Positions 50,286 to 58,648 of a DNA stretch of 64,000 nucleotides are shown one piece after another. Below the pieces are notes generated by a model. That model was given only the letters and a program-made list of their open reading frames with translations. It did no database searches and had not been told where the DNA came from. This stretch comes from Streptomyces yatensis. GTDB taxonomy: Bacteria; Actinomycetota; Actinomycetes; Streptomycetales; Streptomycetaceae. The position numbers and the translations under genes are program-made. The DNA lies in the NCBI RefSeq assembly GCF_018069625.1, contig NZ_CP072941.1, forward strand, positions 4,278,001 to 4,342,000. The letters are read 5' to 3'. Each line of letters starts with the position of its first letter. Positions within the stretch are counted from its first letter, which is position 1.

Positions 50286-53048
50286 CTACGGGGTGAGCGC
50301 CAGCTCGTCCTCCGTCGACTTGTCCACGGCGCTCTTGTTGAACGCCCAGGGCAGCAGCTCGCCCTTCGCCCACTTCTCGGTCTGGTCCGTGTAGTGCGCG
50401 TTGTAGGCGTGGCCGGAGGCGCCGGTGAGATTGACCCAGCGCGACTTGTCGAGATTGTCGAGGTTGACGACCATCCGCATCGACGGGACCCAGGTGACGT
50501 CGTAGCCGCCCGCCGCGTTCCAGCCGGTGGCGTTGACCGCCGCCTCGCCGCCCGAGAGGTTCCACGGGCCGCGGTTGAGGAGCCACTGCACCACGCCGGG
50601 GCCTTCGGTGCCCAGGGTCTGGTTCTTCAGCGTCAGCCGGTGCAGCCGGCCCCAGCTCCAGCTGTTGATGTCCTTGCCCAGCTTGGCGGTGAGCTCGGAG
50701 CGCGCGGCCCGCATGGCCTGCCCGAGCAGCTCGTCACGGTTGGTGGCGCCGGGCTTGTTGCGGGTGCCCGCCGTCTTCCACCAGCTGTTCTTCGGATCCT
50801 TGATGATGTCGCGCACGACCTCGTACCACCGGTCGCCGCCATCCGGCTGGGCCATGTCGGCATCGCGCTTACCGCATTCGCGCACCAGCCGGGCGTTGCC
50901 GTTCAGGTCCTCAAGCGGACCCGAGTCGTCGGCCGGGCGCACCCTCAGGCACTCCCCCTTGACCCGCAGCTCCTTGGGGAGCTTGTCGCCGAAGGCCAGC
51001 TTGAGGGTGTTGCGCCAGACGGCGTTGAAGTACGCGGCGGCCGCCGAGTCCGAGTCCTGGGTGTAGTCCCAGCTCTCCAGCAGCTTCTGCGCCTGCCGTA
51101 CGTAGTCGTCCTTGACGTCGATCTTCAGCAGGTAGGGCGTCAGCACCTTGGCGATCTCGCTGCTGTTGTCCATCTGCAGGGACTGCATGTCGTCCGTGGA
51201 GATCTTCCCGCCGTCCTTGGTCTTCGACTCGATGAGGTCGGTGATGCGCTGGCTTCGCGCGCCGTACCCCCAGTCGTCGGTCAGCAGGTACGGGTAGTCC
51301 TTCTTGTCCACGACGGCCTGGTTGGCGGTGACGATATAGCCGCGATCGGGGTTGAGCTCCCAGGGCAGCGCCGACTGCGGAATGTACTTGCTCCACTTGT
51401 AGCGCGAGTCCCAGCCGGGCGCCGGATAGCGGCCGTCGCCCCTGGAGCGCACCGGGATCTGGCCGGGCGCCTGATAGCCGATGTTGCCCTTGGTGTCGGC
51501 GTAGATGAGGTTCTGGGAGGGGACCGCGAAGTCGCGGGCCGCCTTACGGAAGTCGCTGAAGTTCTTCGCGGTGTTCAGCTTGAAGACCGCGTCCATGGTG
51601 TTGGACGGGGTCAGCGCGGTCCACTTCAGCGCCACCGCGTAGCCGTCGCCGCGGTCGGGGGCCACGTCATCGGCGCCGCTGCCCACCGGGGCGCTCTTGC
51701 CGACGGAGGTGAGCTCATCGTCGCGGTCGGAGACGATCGGGCCGTTGTTGGTGGTGCGGACGGTGATCGTCCGGCTCTTGCCGCCCGCGACCTTGATGGT
51801 CTCCTCGCGGGTGGTGAACGGGAGCTGCTTGCCGTCGTAGAGATAGCCGTTGTCGGTGACCTTCTCCAGGTACAGGTCGCTGACGTCGGCGCCCAGGTTG
51901 GTCATGCCCCAGCTGATGTCCTGGTTGTGACCTATGACCACGCCGGGCAGACCGGCGAAGGTGAAGCCCGCCGCGTCGTACGGACAGGCGCTGGTGACCT
52001 GCTTGCAGTGCAGCCCCATCTGGTACCAGACGGACGGCAGCTGGGGTGCCAGGTGCGGGTCGTTGGCGAGCAGCGGCTTGCCGGTGGTCGTGTACTTGCC
52101 GGAGACGACCCACGAGTTGGAGCCGATACCGGTCCCGTTCGGGCCGAGCAGCGCCGGGACGTCGTCCAGGGTCTTGGAGAGCGAGGAGAGCTGGCTCTGC
52201 AGCCCCTGGCCGGCTCCGGTGGCCCCTCCGTCCGCCGTGCCGCCCGTACCGCTCGTGGAGCCCGACGGGGTGGCCTTGGGGTCGAACTCGTCCGTCAGCT
52301 CGTTGACGCCGCCGCTCTGGACGATCGGCTTGTTCCGGCTGTACGGGTAGGACGGATAGAGCTCATCTATCTGCTTGGCGCTGAGCCTGCTGGAGGCCAG
52401 GGCGCGGTCCACCTCGTCCTGCATGTTGCCGCGCAGGTCCCAGGCCATCGCCTTGAGCCAGGCCAGCGAGTCGACCGGGGTCCACTTCTCGGGCTTGTAG
52501 CCGTCGTTCTTGAAGTCCAGGGCCGCGTACTCGACGGAGAGCGCATCGCCCTGGTGGTCCTTGAGATAGGCGTTGACGCCGTCGGAGTAGGCCCGCAGAT
52601 ACTTCTTGGTGGCCGGCGACACCTTGGTGTCGTACTCCTGCTTGGCCACCCGGTGCCAGCCCATGGTGCGCAGGAACGCGTCGGTCTCCACCTGGCCGGA
52701 ACCGAACATCTCCGAGAGCCGCCCGGCCGTCATATGGCGGCGGACGTCCATCTCCCAGAAGCGGTCCTGGGCCTGGACGAACCCCTGGGCCCGGAAGAGG
52801 TCCTCGGAGGTACCGGCGTAGATCTGGGGTATCCCATAGCCGTCACGTTTGACCTGAACGGGGCCGGACAACCCCTTCAGCTGCAGCGATCCCGTGGTCT
52901 CCGGGAATGAGGCACGAACTGTACTGATGCTCCAGTACGCGCCGTAGCCGACGCCCCCGACGAGCAGCAGCACGACTGCGATCACGATCAGGCGGAGACG
53001 TCGGCTCTTCTTCTTTTTGGGAGAAGAGCCGGTTGTGTTGGCGGGCAT
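50286..53048 (-). CDS. Penicillin acylase family N-terminal nucleophile hydrolase
   Basis: This large hydrolase cleaves amide bonds of acylated compounds (penicillins, acyl-homoserine lactones, or cyclic lipopeptides). The 920-aa precursor has a short basic N-terminus and one membrane helix (about 16-40) that serves as a signal anchor. Next come an alpha-subunit-like part (VKRDGYGIPQIYAGTSEDLFRAQGFVQAQDRFWEMD), a Gly/Thr/Ser spacer, then GIGSNSW with Ser310, where self-cleavage would free the catalytic Ser. The beta part continues with HLAPQLPSVWYQMGLHC and NTTNNGPIVSD-like TTNNGPIVSD. The start at 53048 is the ATG just before the lysine-rich stretch. The frame is open far upstream but that part is antisense to the antiporter gene. 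Confidence 0.93.
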   Translation of the reverse strand: MPANTTGSSPKKKKSRRLRLIVIAVVLLLVGGVGYGAYWSISTVRASFPETTGSLQLKGLSGPVQVKRDGYGIPQIYAGTSEDLFRAQGFVQAQDRFWEMDVRRHMTAGRLSEMFGSGQVETDAFLRTMGWHRVAKQEYDTKVSPATKKYLRAYSDGVNAYLKDHQGDALSVEYAALDFKNDGYKPEKWTPVDSLAWLKAMAWDLRGNMQDEVDRALASSRLSAKQIDELYPSYPYSRNKPIVQSGGVNELTDEFDPKATPSGSTSGTGGTADGGATGAGQGLQSQLSSLSKTLDDVPALLGPNGTGIGSNSWVVSGKYTTTGKPLLANDPHLAPQLPSVWYQMGLHCKQVTSACPYDAAGFTFAGLPGVVIGHNQDISWGMTNLGADVSDLYLEKVTDNGYLYDGKQLPFTTREETIKVAGGKSRTITVRTTNNGPIVSDRDDELTSVGKSAPVGSGADDVAPDRGDGYAVALKWTALTPSNTMDAVFKLNTAKNFSDFRKAARDFAVPSQNLIYADTKGNIGYQAPGQIPVRSRGDGRYPAPGWDSRYKWSKYIPQSALPWELNPDRGYIVTANQAVVDKKDYPYLLTDDWGYGARSQRITDLIESKTKDGGKISTDDMQSLQMDNSSEIAKVLTPYLLKIDVKDDYVRQAQKLLESWDYTQDSDSAAAAYFNAVWRNTLKLAFGDKLPKELRVKGECLRVRPADDSGPLEDLNGNARLVRECGKRDADMAQPDGGDRWYEVVRDIIKDPKNSWWKTAGTRNKPGATNRDELLGQAMRAARSELTAKLGKDINSWSWGRLHRLTLKNQTLGTEGPGVVQWLLNRGPWNLSGGEAAVNATGWNAAGGYDVTWVPSMRMVVNLDNLDKSRWVNLTGASGHAYNAHYTDQTEKWAKGELLPWAFNKSAVDKSTEDELALTP

Positions 53049-53214
53049 CGCTGTCCTTCGAGGGGCAGGGTGAACCTGGAGTGCTGGAGCAACCATAGGC
53101 GCAGCGCTGTCGCCGCCCCTACGCGGAGTCATGACTGACGCATTGCACCGGCCACCGGCCGGGCTCGTACACCTCGACGAAGGCTCCTCGTGGGAGGCTC
53201 GCGTCAAGATCCCG

Positions 53215-53220
53215 TAAAAT
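53215..53220 (+). promoter_or_regulatory. Candidate -10 for the antiporter gene
   Basis: TAAAAT stands out in a GC-rich divergent gap, 62 nt before the GTG at 53283. It would leave a leader of about 55 nt. Confidence 0.4.
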
Positions 53221-53282
53221 GTTAGGTAAGGCAATGAAGTTCCGGTCGGAGGGGACCTGTTCGCGGCGTCCCCTCCGCTCCC

Positions 53283-54788
53283 GTGAGAAAGGGTCGGCCC
53301 CTGACTGTTCACCACCTCAATGAACTGCTGTTGATCTGCTCGCTCGTCCTGCTTTTCGCGGTGGTGGCCGTAAGGATCTCCTCGCACAGCGGGCTGCCCA
53401 CGCTGCTGGTCTATCTCGGGATCGGCGTCGCCATCGGCACGGACGGGATCGGCGTCACCTTCAACGACGCCGAGCTGACGCAGGTCCTCGGGTACGCCGC
53501 GCTGGTCGTCATCCTGGCCGAGGGCGGTCTGGGCACGAAGTGGGGCGAGATCAAACCCGCCCTGCCGGCGGCCGCCGTCCTGTCCACCGTGGGTGTCGCG
53601 GTGAGCGTGGGACTCACCGCGACCGCGGGACACTACGTGGTGGGACTGGACTGGCGGCAGGCGCTGATCATCGGCGCGGTGGTGTCGTCCACGGACGCGG
53701 CGGCGGTCTTCTCGGTGCTGCGCACGGTGCCGCTGCCCAAGCGGCTCACGGGCATCCTGGAGGCCGAGTCGGGCTTCAACGACGCCCCCGTGGTGATCCT
53801 GGTGGTCGCCTTCTCCAGCCAGGGCCACATGGAGCCCTGGTACACCCTGATCGGCACGATCGCCCTGGAGCTGGCGATCGGCGCGGTGATCGGCCTCGCG
53901 ATCGGCTGGCTGGGCGCCTACGGGCTGCGGCATGTGGCGCTGCCCGCCTCGGGTCTGTACCCGATCGCGGTGATCGCCATCGCGGTGACCGCCTACGCGG
54001 GCGGTGCGCTGGCGCACGGCTCCGGCTTCCTCGCCGTCTACCTCGCCTCGCTGCTCATGGGCAACGCACGGCTGCCGCACTGGCCGGCGACGCGCGGCTT
54101 CGCCGAGGGGCTGGGCTGGCTCGCCCAGATCGGGATGTTCGTCCTGCTGGGACTGCTGGTCACCCCGCATGAGCTGGGCGATGACGTTCTGCCCGCCCTG
54201 GTGGTCGGGCTGGTGCTGACCGTGGTGGCCCGGCCGGTGTCGGTCCTGGTCAGCACGGCGCCGTTCCGGTTGCTCTGGCGGGAGAAAGCGCTGCTGTCCT
54301 GGGCCGGGCTGCGCGGGGCGGTGCCGATCGTCCTGGCGACCATCCCGGTGGTCAACGATGTGCCCGGCAGCAACCGGATCTTCAACATCGTCTTCGTGCT
54401 GGTGATCGTCTACACCCTGGTCCAGGGGCCGACGCTGCCCTGGCTCGCCACCCGGCTGCGGCTGGAGGAACCCGAGCCCGCCGACCTGGGCATCGAATCG
54501 GCGCCCCTGGAGCGACTGCGCGGCCATCTGCTGTCGGTTTCGATCCCCCAGTCGTCCAAGATGCACGGCGTCGAGGTCGGCGAGCTGCGGCTGCCCACGG
54601 GGGCCGCGGTCACCCTGGTGGTCCGGGGCGGGACCAGCTTCGTGCCGCTGCCCTCGACGATGCTGCGGCGCGGTGACGAGCTGCTCGTGGTGGCCACGGA
54701 CCCGGTGCGCGATGCGGCGGAGCGGCGGCTGCGGGCGGTGGGCCGGGGCGGCAAGCTGGCGGGCTGGCTGGGCACGGGAGCGGGCTGA
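53283..54788 (+). CDS. Monovalent cation/proton antiporter, potassium type
   Basis: The 501-aa protein has 12 or so hydrophobic segments of the CPA family, with AGLRGAVPIVLATIP, GAVVSSTDAAAVFSVL (transport Asp), and a C-terminal TrkA_C domain of about 80 residues (PQSSKMHGVEVGELRLPTGAAVTLVVRGG to RRGDELLVVATD). This layout matches NhaP2/CvrA-type K+/H+ antiporters that regulate cell potassium and pH. The start is uncertain: GTG 53283 lacks a ribosome-binding site, while a CTG at 53301 has AAAGGG 7 nt upstream and begins at LTVHHLNE. Confidence 0.93.
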   Translation: MRKGRPLTVHHLNELLLICSLVLLFAVVAVRISSHSGLPTLLVYLGIGVAIGTDGIGVTFNDAELTQVLGYAALVVILAEGGLGTKWGEIKPALPAAAVLSTVGVAVSVGLTATAGHYVVGLDWRQALIIGAVVSSTDAAAVFSVLRTVPLPKRLTGILEAESGFNDAPVVILVVAFSSQGHMEPWYTLIGTIALELAIGAVIGLAIGWLGAYGLRHVALPASGLYPIAVIAIAVTAYAGGALAHGSGFLAVYLASLLMGNARLPHWPATRGFAEGLGWLAQIGMFVLLGLLVTPHELGDDVLPALVVGLVLTVVARPVSVLVSTAPFRLLWREKALLSWAGLRGAVPIVLATIPVVNDVPGSNRIFNIVFVLVIVYTLVQGPTLPWLATRLRLEEPEPADLGIESAPLERLRGHLLSVSIPQSSKMHGVEVGELRLPTGAAVTLVVRGGTSFVPLPSTMLRRGDELLVVATDPVRDAAERRLRAVGRGGKLAGWLGTGAG

Positions 54789-54917
54789 GGGGGCGGGAGC
54801 GGGGGCCCGCGAAGGCTTCGGGCCGGGAGCCGGGAGTGGGCCCCGGGGGTGGCTTCGATCACCGTATATCCCGTCCCAGTGGACTGACGCGCAGGAATAC
54901 TGCACTATGGAGCGTCG

Positions 54918-54944
54918 TTAGCACTCATTGAGTGAGAGTGCCAG
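54918..54944. promoter_or_regulatory. CIRCE-like heat-shock element upstream of fmdB
   Basis: TTAGCACTC, 9 nt, then GAGTGCCAG: the CIRCE consensus TTAGCACTC-N9-GAGTGCTAA is matched at 16 of 18 arm positions with the exact 9-nt spacer. The element is 10 nt upstream of the FmdB start and overlaps the beginning of its ribosome-binding region. HrcA is the protein that binds CIRCE. Confidence 0.8.
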
Positions 54945-54954
54945 GAGGAAGAAC

Positions 54955-55320
54955 GTGCCGACCTACCAGTACCAGTGCACCGAGTGCGGCGAGGGCCTCG
55001 AGGCGGTGCAGAAGTTCACCGACGACGCGCTCACCGAGTGCCCCAACTGCAAGGGACGCCTGAAGAAGGTGTTCTCCGCGGTCGGCATCGTGTTCAAGGG
55101 CTCCGGGTTCTACCGGAACGACAGCCGCTCCTCGTCCAGCAGCACGAGCGGCGGTTCCAGCAAGCCGGCGGCGAAGAGCGAGAGCTCCGACTCGTCGTCT
55201 TCCTCGTCCTCGTCCTCGGACTCTTCTTCCTCGTCCTCCTCCTCGACGTCTTCGTCGTCGGCTTCTTCGTCGTCGTCCTCGGCGTCCTCCTCGTCTTCGT
55301 CGTCGAGTTCGGCCGCCTGA
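54955..55320 (+). CDS. FmdB family zinc-ribbon protein with long Ser tail
   Basis: The 121-aa protein begins PTYQYQCTECGEGLEAVQKFTDDALTECPNCKGRLKKVFS, a zinc ribbon of the FmdB type (putative regulators found across bacteria). A 12-residue spacer leads to a tail of about 65 residues that is nearly all serine with scattered Asp, Thr and Ala. The tail is encoded by a run of TCG/TCC/TCT codons. The GTG at 54955 follows AGGAGG by 6 nt. The CIRCE-like element upstream suggests heat-shock control. Confidence 0.88.
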   Translation: MPTYQYQCTECGEGLEAVQKFTDDALTECPNCKGRLKKVFSAVGIVFKGSGFYRNDSRSSSSSTSGGSSKPAAKSESSDSSSSSSSSSDSSSSSSSSTSSSSASSSSSSASSSSSSSSSAA

Positions 55321-55343
55321 CCCGGCCACCCCTCTTCGGCTTC

Positions 55344-55387
55344 AACGACACCCCGCCACCTCCACCGGGAGGAGGCGGGGTGTCGTT
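55344..55387. terminator. Terminator after fmdB
   Basis: A perfect 14-bp stem (arm AACGACACCCCGCC) with an inner CCTCC/GGAGG pairing lies 23 nt after the stop and ends 31 nt before the next start codon. Confidence 0.92.
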
Positions 55388-55405
55388 CGTGCGGACGCGG
55401 GTGGC

Positions 55406-55411
55406 TAGGGT
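55406..55411 (+). promoter_or_regulatory. -10 hexamer of mtnP, leaderless
   Basis: TAGGGT ends 6 nt before the ATG at 55418. There is no ribosome-binding site. Confidence 0.6.
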
Positions 55412-55417
55412 GATCGC

Positions 55418-56263
55418 ATGGTCGAGACCAGCAGGCAAGCAGACATAGGGGTCATCGGGGGATCGGGGTTCTACACGTTCCTCGACGACGTGACCGAGAT
55501 CACTGTGGAGACTCCCTATGGGGCGCCGAGCGACTCGCTCGTTCTCGGCGACATCGAGGGGCGACGGGTCGCCTTCCTCCCGCGGCACGGCCGCAAGCAC
55601 CACCTGCCGCCGCACCGCATCAACTACCGCGCCAACCTCTGGGCCCTGCGCTCACTCGGGGTGCGGCAGGTCTTCGGCCCGTGCGCGGTGGGCGGGCTGC
55701 AGCCGGAGTACGGACCCGGAACGCTGCTCGTCCCCGACCAGCTGGTGGACCGCACGAAGGCGCGTACCCAGACCTATTTCGACGGCGAGCCGCTGCCGGA
55801 CGGCCGGATTCCGAACGTCGTGCACACCACCTTCGCCGACCCGTACTGCCCGGTGGGGCGGAACGCGGCCGTGGACGCGGCGCGCGGACGCGGCTGGGAG
55901 CCGGTGGACGGCGGGACGATGTGCGTGATCGAGGGGCCGCGCTTCTCCACCCGGGCCGAATCGCGCTGGCATGCGGCGCAGGGCTGGTCGGTGGTCGGCA
56001 TGACGGGCCACCCGGAGGCGGTGCTCGCCCGTGAACTGGGGCTCTGCTACACGTCGTTGACGCTGGTCACCGACCTGGACGCGGGAGTGGAGACCGGCGA
56101 GGGCGTCACCCACACCGAGGTGCTGAAGGTCTTCGGGGAGAACGTGGGCCGACTGCGCGAGGTGCTCTTCGACGCGGTGGGCAAGCTGCCGGAGAACTCC
56201 GGGCGGGACTGCCTGTGCACCCATGCCCATGACGGCTGGGACCTGGGGATCGAGCTTCCGTAG
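55418..56263 (+). CDS. mtnP: S-methyl-5'-thioadenosine phosphorylase
   Basis: The 281-aa enzyme splits methylthioadenosine to adenine and methylthioribose-1-phosphate in methionine salvage. It has IGVIGGSGFY (phosphate), LPRHGRKHHLPPHRINYRANLWAL, the GPRFSTRAESRWHA region and MTGHPEAVLARELGLCYTSLTLVTDLDAG. Purine-nucleoside phosphorylases of the same family differ in few residues, so a guanosine/inosine role is possible. It has its own leaderless promoter just after the fmdB terminator. Confidence 0.93.
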   Translation: MVETSRQADIGVIGGSGFYTFLDDVTEITVETPYGAPSDSLVLGDIEGRRVAFLPRHGRKHHLPPHRINYRANLWALRSLGVRQVFGPCAVGGLQPEYGPGTLLVPDQLVDRTKARTQTYFDGEPLPDGRIPNVVHTTFADPYCPVGRNAAVDAARGRGWEPVDGGTMCVIEGPRFSTRAESRWHAAQGWSVVGMTGHPEAVLARELGLCYTSLTLVTDLDAGVETGEGVTHTEVLKVFGENVGRLREVLFDAVGKLPENSGRDCLCTHAHDGWDLGIELP

Positions 56264-56435
56264 GGGCGGCGCGGGAGGCTATGGGGAGGGCGCGCCGGGG
56301 CGGATATCGCTCGCCCGGGTGACCGAGTTTTCCACAGCCCGGTGGCCGTCCACAGGCCCGAGCGGGATCGGGTGGGGGCGGGCATGGTGAGGGGGCCAGA
56401 AGCACTCGGTCCCTCACGGCAGGCGGTGATGTGCC

Positions 56436-57104
56436 ATGTCCCATCCGTCCCCCACCCCCACCCCCACCCCCACCCCCACCCTCGCGTTACCCCGCTCCGC
56501 TCCCCCGGCCCGCGCGGTGCCACGCTTCGATCCGGTGCGCACCGAGCGCTCCGGCGGATTCCGGCTGCGGCGGGCCGTGCGGCGGCGCCGCCGTGCGATG
56601 GCGGCCGGGCTGGCGCTGACGGCCGCCGCGCTCGCGGCCGCGGCACCACCCGGCCGGGGCCACACGGATGCGGAGTCCTCGCGGGCGCCCGCTCCGGCGG
56701 GCGAGGAGCGGCGGGGCGGCCCGCGCCCCGCGATGGTGTCGGCGCCGGTCCGGATCGCCGACGCGGCCGCGGCGCGGCTGCTGGACCCCGGTGACCGGGT
56801 GGATGTGCTGGCCACCCCGCTTCCGGACGCCACACGCGCCGGGTCGTCCGGTGCCACGGCACGGTTGGTCGCACGTGGGGTCCGGGTGGCCGAGGTGCCG
56901 GGATCCCGGAGCGGCAGCGCGGCGGGCGGCCGCTCGGCGGACGGTGAGATCGACGGCGGCGCGCGGGACGGCGGCGGTGTGCTGGACGGAGAGATGGACG
57001 GTGGCGGGGCGCTGGTGGTGCTGACGGTGCCGCGCGCGGACGCCACGGCGCTGGCCGGGGCCGCGGCCGACTCCCGGATGGCGGTGACGCTATGCCACTG
57101 CTGA
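56436..57104 (+). CDS. SAF-like membrane protein, unknown function
   Basis: The 222-aa protein has a basic N-terminus with Pro-Thr repeats, one hydrophobic segment (about 55-70, MAAGLALTAAALAAAA), and an extracytoplasmic part with VSAPVRIADAAAARLLDPGDRVDVLAT. This resembles the SAF/CpaB-RcpC type domain of Flp pilus assembly proteins. A Gly/Asp-rich loop separates it from a final LVVLTVPRADATALAGAA strand-helix. No pilus genes are nearby, so its role is open. A (CCCCCA)5 array lies in its first codons. Confidence 0.65.
   Translation: MSHPSPTPTPTPTPTLALPRSAPPARAVPRFDPVRTERSGGFRLRRAVRRRRRAMAAGLALTAAALAAAAPPGRGHTDAESSRAPAPAGEERRGGPRPAMVSAPVRIADAAAARLLDPGDRVDVLATPLPDATRAGSSGATARLVARGVRVAEVPGSRSGSAAGGRSADGEIDGGARDGGGVLDGEMDGGGALVVLTVPRADATALAGAAADSRMAVTLCHC
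56449..56478. repeat. (CCCCCA)5 hexanucleotide repeat
   Basis: Five perfect CCCCCA copies encode Pro-Thr pairs near the start of the SAF-like protein. Loss or gain of whole units keeps the frame. Confidence 0.9.
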
Positions 57105-57197
57105 CTCCACCGACTCCCCTGATGCCCCTCTCACCTGCGGGTGTAGGTTGCGGAACCGTCCGCTCCAGCATCGACGCGGCGAGAGAGAGGCAGTGGG

Positions 57198-57704
57198 TTG
57201 AGCCAGGAGAAGGTAACCGAGGAGAAGAAGAGCGTCATGGAAGGGTTCAAAGCCTTCCTGATGCGCGGCAATGTGATCGATCTGGCCGTCGCGGTCGTCA
57301 TCGGAGCCGCCTTCACCGCCGTCGTGAACTCGATAGTGAAGGGCCTCATCAACCCCATAGTCGGAGCCTTCGGCACGAAGGATCTCGAGAAGTACCGCTC
57401 CTGTCTCAAGGCGCCCTGCGAGACCAACGCCGCGGGCGATGTCATCCACGGCATTCCGATCCTCTGGGGAAGCGTGCTCTCGGCCGTGCTGACCTTCCTG
57501 ATCACCGCGGCGGTGGTGTACTTCCTGATGGTGCTGCCGATGTCGCGCTATCTGGCGCGCAAGGCAGCCAAGGAGGAGAAGGCGGAGGAGGAGCAGGCCG
57601 TCGCGGAGGCCGAGGAGATCCTTCTGCTGCGCCAGATCCGCGACGAGCTGGTGGCGCAGCGCGGCGCCGCCGTCGAGGGTGGCGGCAGCGGCTCCAGCGC
57701 CTAG
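57198..57704 (+). CDS. mscL: Large-conductance mechanosensitive channel
   Basis: MscL opens under extreme membrane tension to release solutes after osmotic downshock. The 168-aa protein has the pore helix GFKAFLMRGNVIDLAVAVVIGAAFTAVVNSIVKGLINPIVG, a periplasmic loop, the second helix VLTFLITAAVVYFLMVLPM and a charged cytoplasmic bundle (EEKAEEEQAVAEAEEI). It is longer than E. coli MscL (136) because of extra N- and C-terminal residues. The start is a TTG. It ends 7 nt before the convergent small gene. Confidence 0.95.
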   Translation: MSQEKVTEEKKSVMEGFKAFLMRGNVIDLAVAVVIGAAFTAVVNSIVKGLINPIVGAFGTKDLEKYRSCLKAPCETNAAGDVIHGIPILWGSVLSAVLTFLITAAVVYFLMVLPMSRYLARKAAKEEKAEEEQAVAEAEEILLLRQIRDELVAQRGAAVEGGGSGSSA

Positions 57705-57711
57705 GGACCCG

Positions 57712-57900
57712 TCAGAGGTGGTGGGGCGGCTTCTCGTCGAGGAACCGGGCCAGACCAGCGGCATCGTCGGCGCTGTCGCCGCCGGGAACCCGCTCACCCC
57801 ACCCGTGGTCCGTATCGTCCGATGACCGCTGCGCCAGGGGATCGTCGAAGATCAGCGCGGCGGCCGGATCGCGCGGTCCAGGGGCAGGGGCGGTGCTCAT
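57712..57900 (-). CDS. Small acidic protein of unknown function
   Basis: The 62-aa protein is acidic, with DDPLAQRSSDDTDHGWGE in the middle and RFLDEKPPHHL at the end. Its ordered motifs and G/C third positions suggest a real gene, and I recall similar short Streptomyces proteins, but I know no function. It lies between mscL and the truncated AMP-binding gene and starts 3 nt after that gene ends. Confidence 0.6.
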   Translation of the reverse strand: MSTAPAPGPRDPAAALIFDDPLAQRSSDDTDHGWGERVPGGDSADDAAGLARFLDEKPPHHL

Positions 57901-57903
57901 GCC

Positions 57904-58479
57904 TCAAGAGTACGGCCCGGGCAGCGGCTCGGTGTACCGGCCGAGCTCGTCGTGCCACCACAGGTCACGCCCGGGCGTCCAGGACACCGGGCAGGCGAGC
58001 CGGTGGACGACCAGCACGGATCGCACCCCGGGGCAGCCGGCCAGCGCCCGGTCGACCTGCCGCTTGAGCGGCTGCGGCTCCCCGCGGTGCTGCCCGGCGT
58101 CCGCGGTGATGACGACCTTCGCGTCGACCTCCCTGATCCGCTCGCGCAGCTCATGGGGGCGCAGCCCCACGGGGAGGCTGGCGCGGACGACGTCGAGCCG
58201 GCCGCAGGCGAGCGTGGCGATCACGGACTCGGGCACCAGCGGCAGATGGACCGCCACCCGGTCCCCGGCGCGGACGCCGAGCCGGGTCAGTGCGGCGGCG
58301 GCCCGGGCCGCCTGGTCGAGCAGCTCGGCGTGGGTGAGCTCCTCGGTGCAGTCCGGCTCGCTGATCCAGCGGAGGGCGACCCGGGCGGCCCGCCGAGTGT
58401 CGGCGGCCAGTGTCGGGAGCTCCTCCGTCCGAGAGCTACGGGGCACGGCGGTCTTCTTTCGGACGGGGGCGAACGGCAT
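57904..58479 (-). CDS. Truncated AMP-binding (acyl-CoA synthetase-like) protein
   Basis: The 191-aa protein resembles only the N-terminal part of acetyl/acyl-CoA synthetases: ELTHAELLDQAARAAAALTRLGVRAGDRVAVHLPLVPESVIATLACGRLDVVRASLPVGL and VDAKVVITADAGQHRGEPQPL. The adenylate-forming P-loop, the core domain and the C-terminal lid are absent. The family is normally 500-650 residues. It could be a remnant of a deleted acs gene or a stand-alone N-terminal module. The start at 58479 is uncertain. Confidence 0.6.
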   Translation of the reverse strand: MPFAPVRKKTAVPRSSRTEELPTLAADTRRAARVALRWISEPDCTEELTHAELLDQAARAAAALTRLGVRAGDRVAVHLPLVPESVIATLACGRLDVVRASLPVGLRPHELRERIREVDAKVVITADAGQHRGEPQPLKRQVDRALAGCPGVRSVLVVHRLACPVSWTPGRDLWWHDELGRYTEPLPGPYS

Positions 58480-58648
58480 AGGGCCCAGACTGCTGTCACG
58501 CCATCAACGTCTGATGAACGCCCTCTATATGAGAGCTCCTCACCCCGTCCTGTGGCCTTCGCCGGCGATCGCGGGCGGGCGGACAAGGGAGTGGTTCGCG
58601 CCTCGGCACCCGACCATGCCATGGCTTGCCGTGCTACGCATAGCTTCC

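Noticed and set aside
53222..53231. TTAGGTAAGG as an iron-box (DmdR/IdeR) half-site
   Set aside because: Only the left half of the 19-bp box is present and the symmetric half is missing.
50286..54905. A 1539-codon frame including the penicillin-acylase gene
   Set aside because: The part upstream of 53048 is antisense to the antiporter and includes no signal or domain. The acylase has a normal start at 53048.
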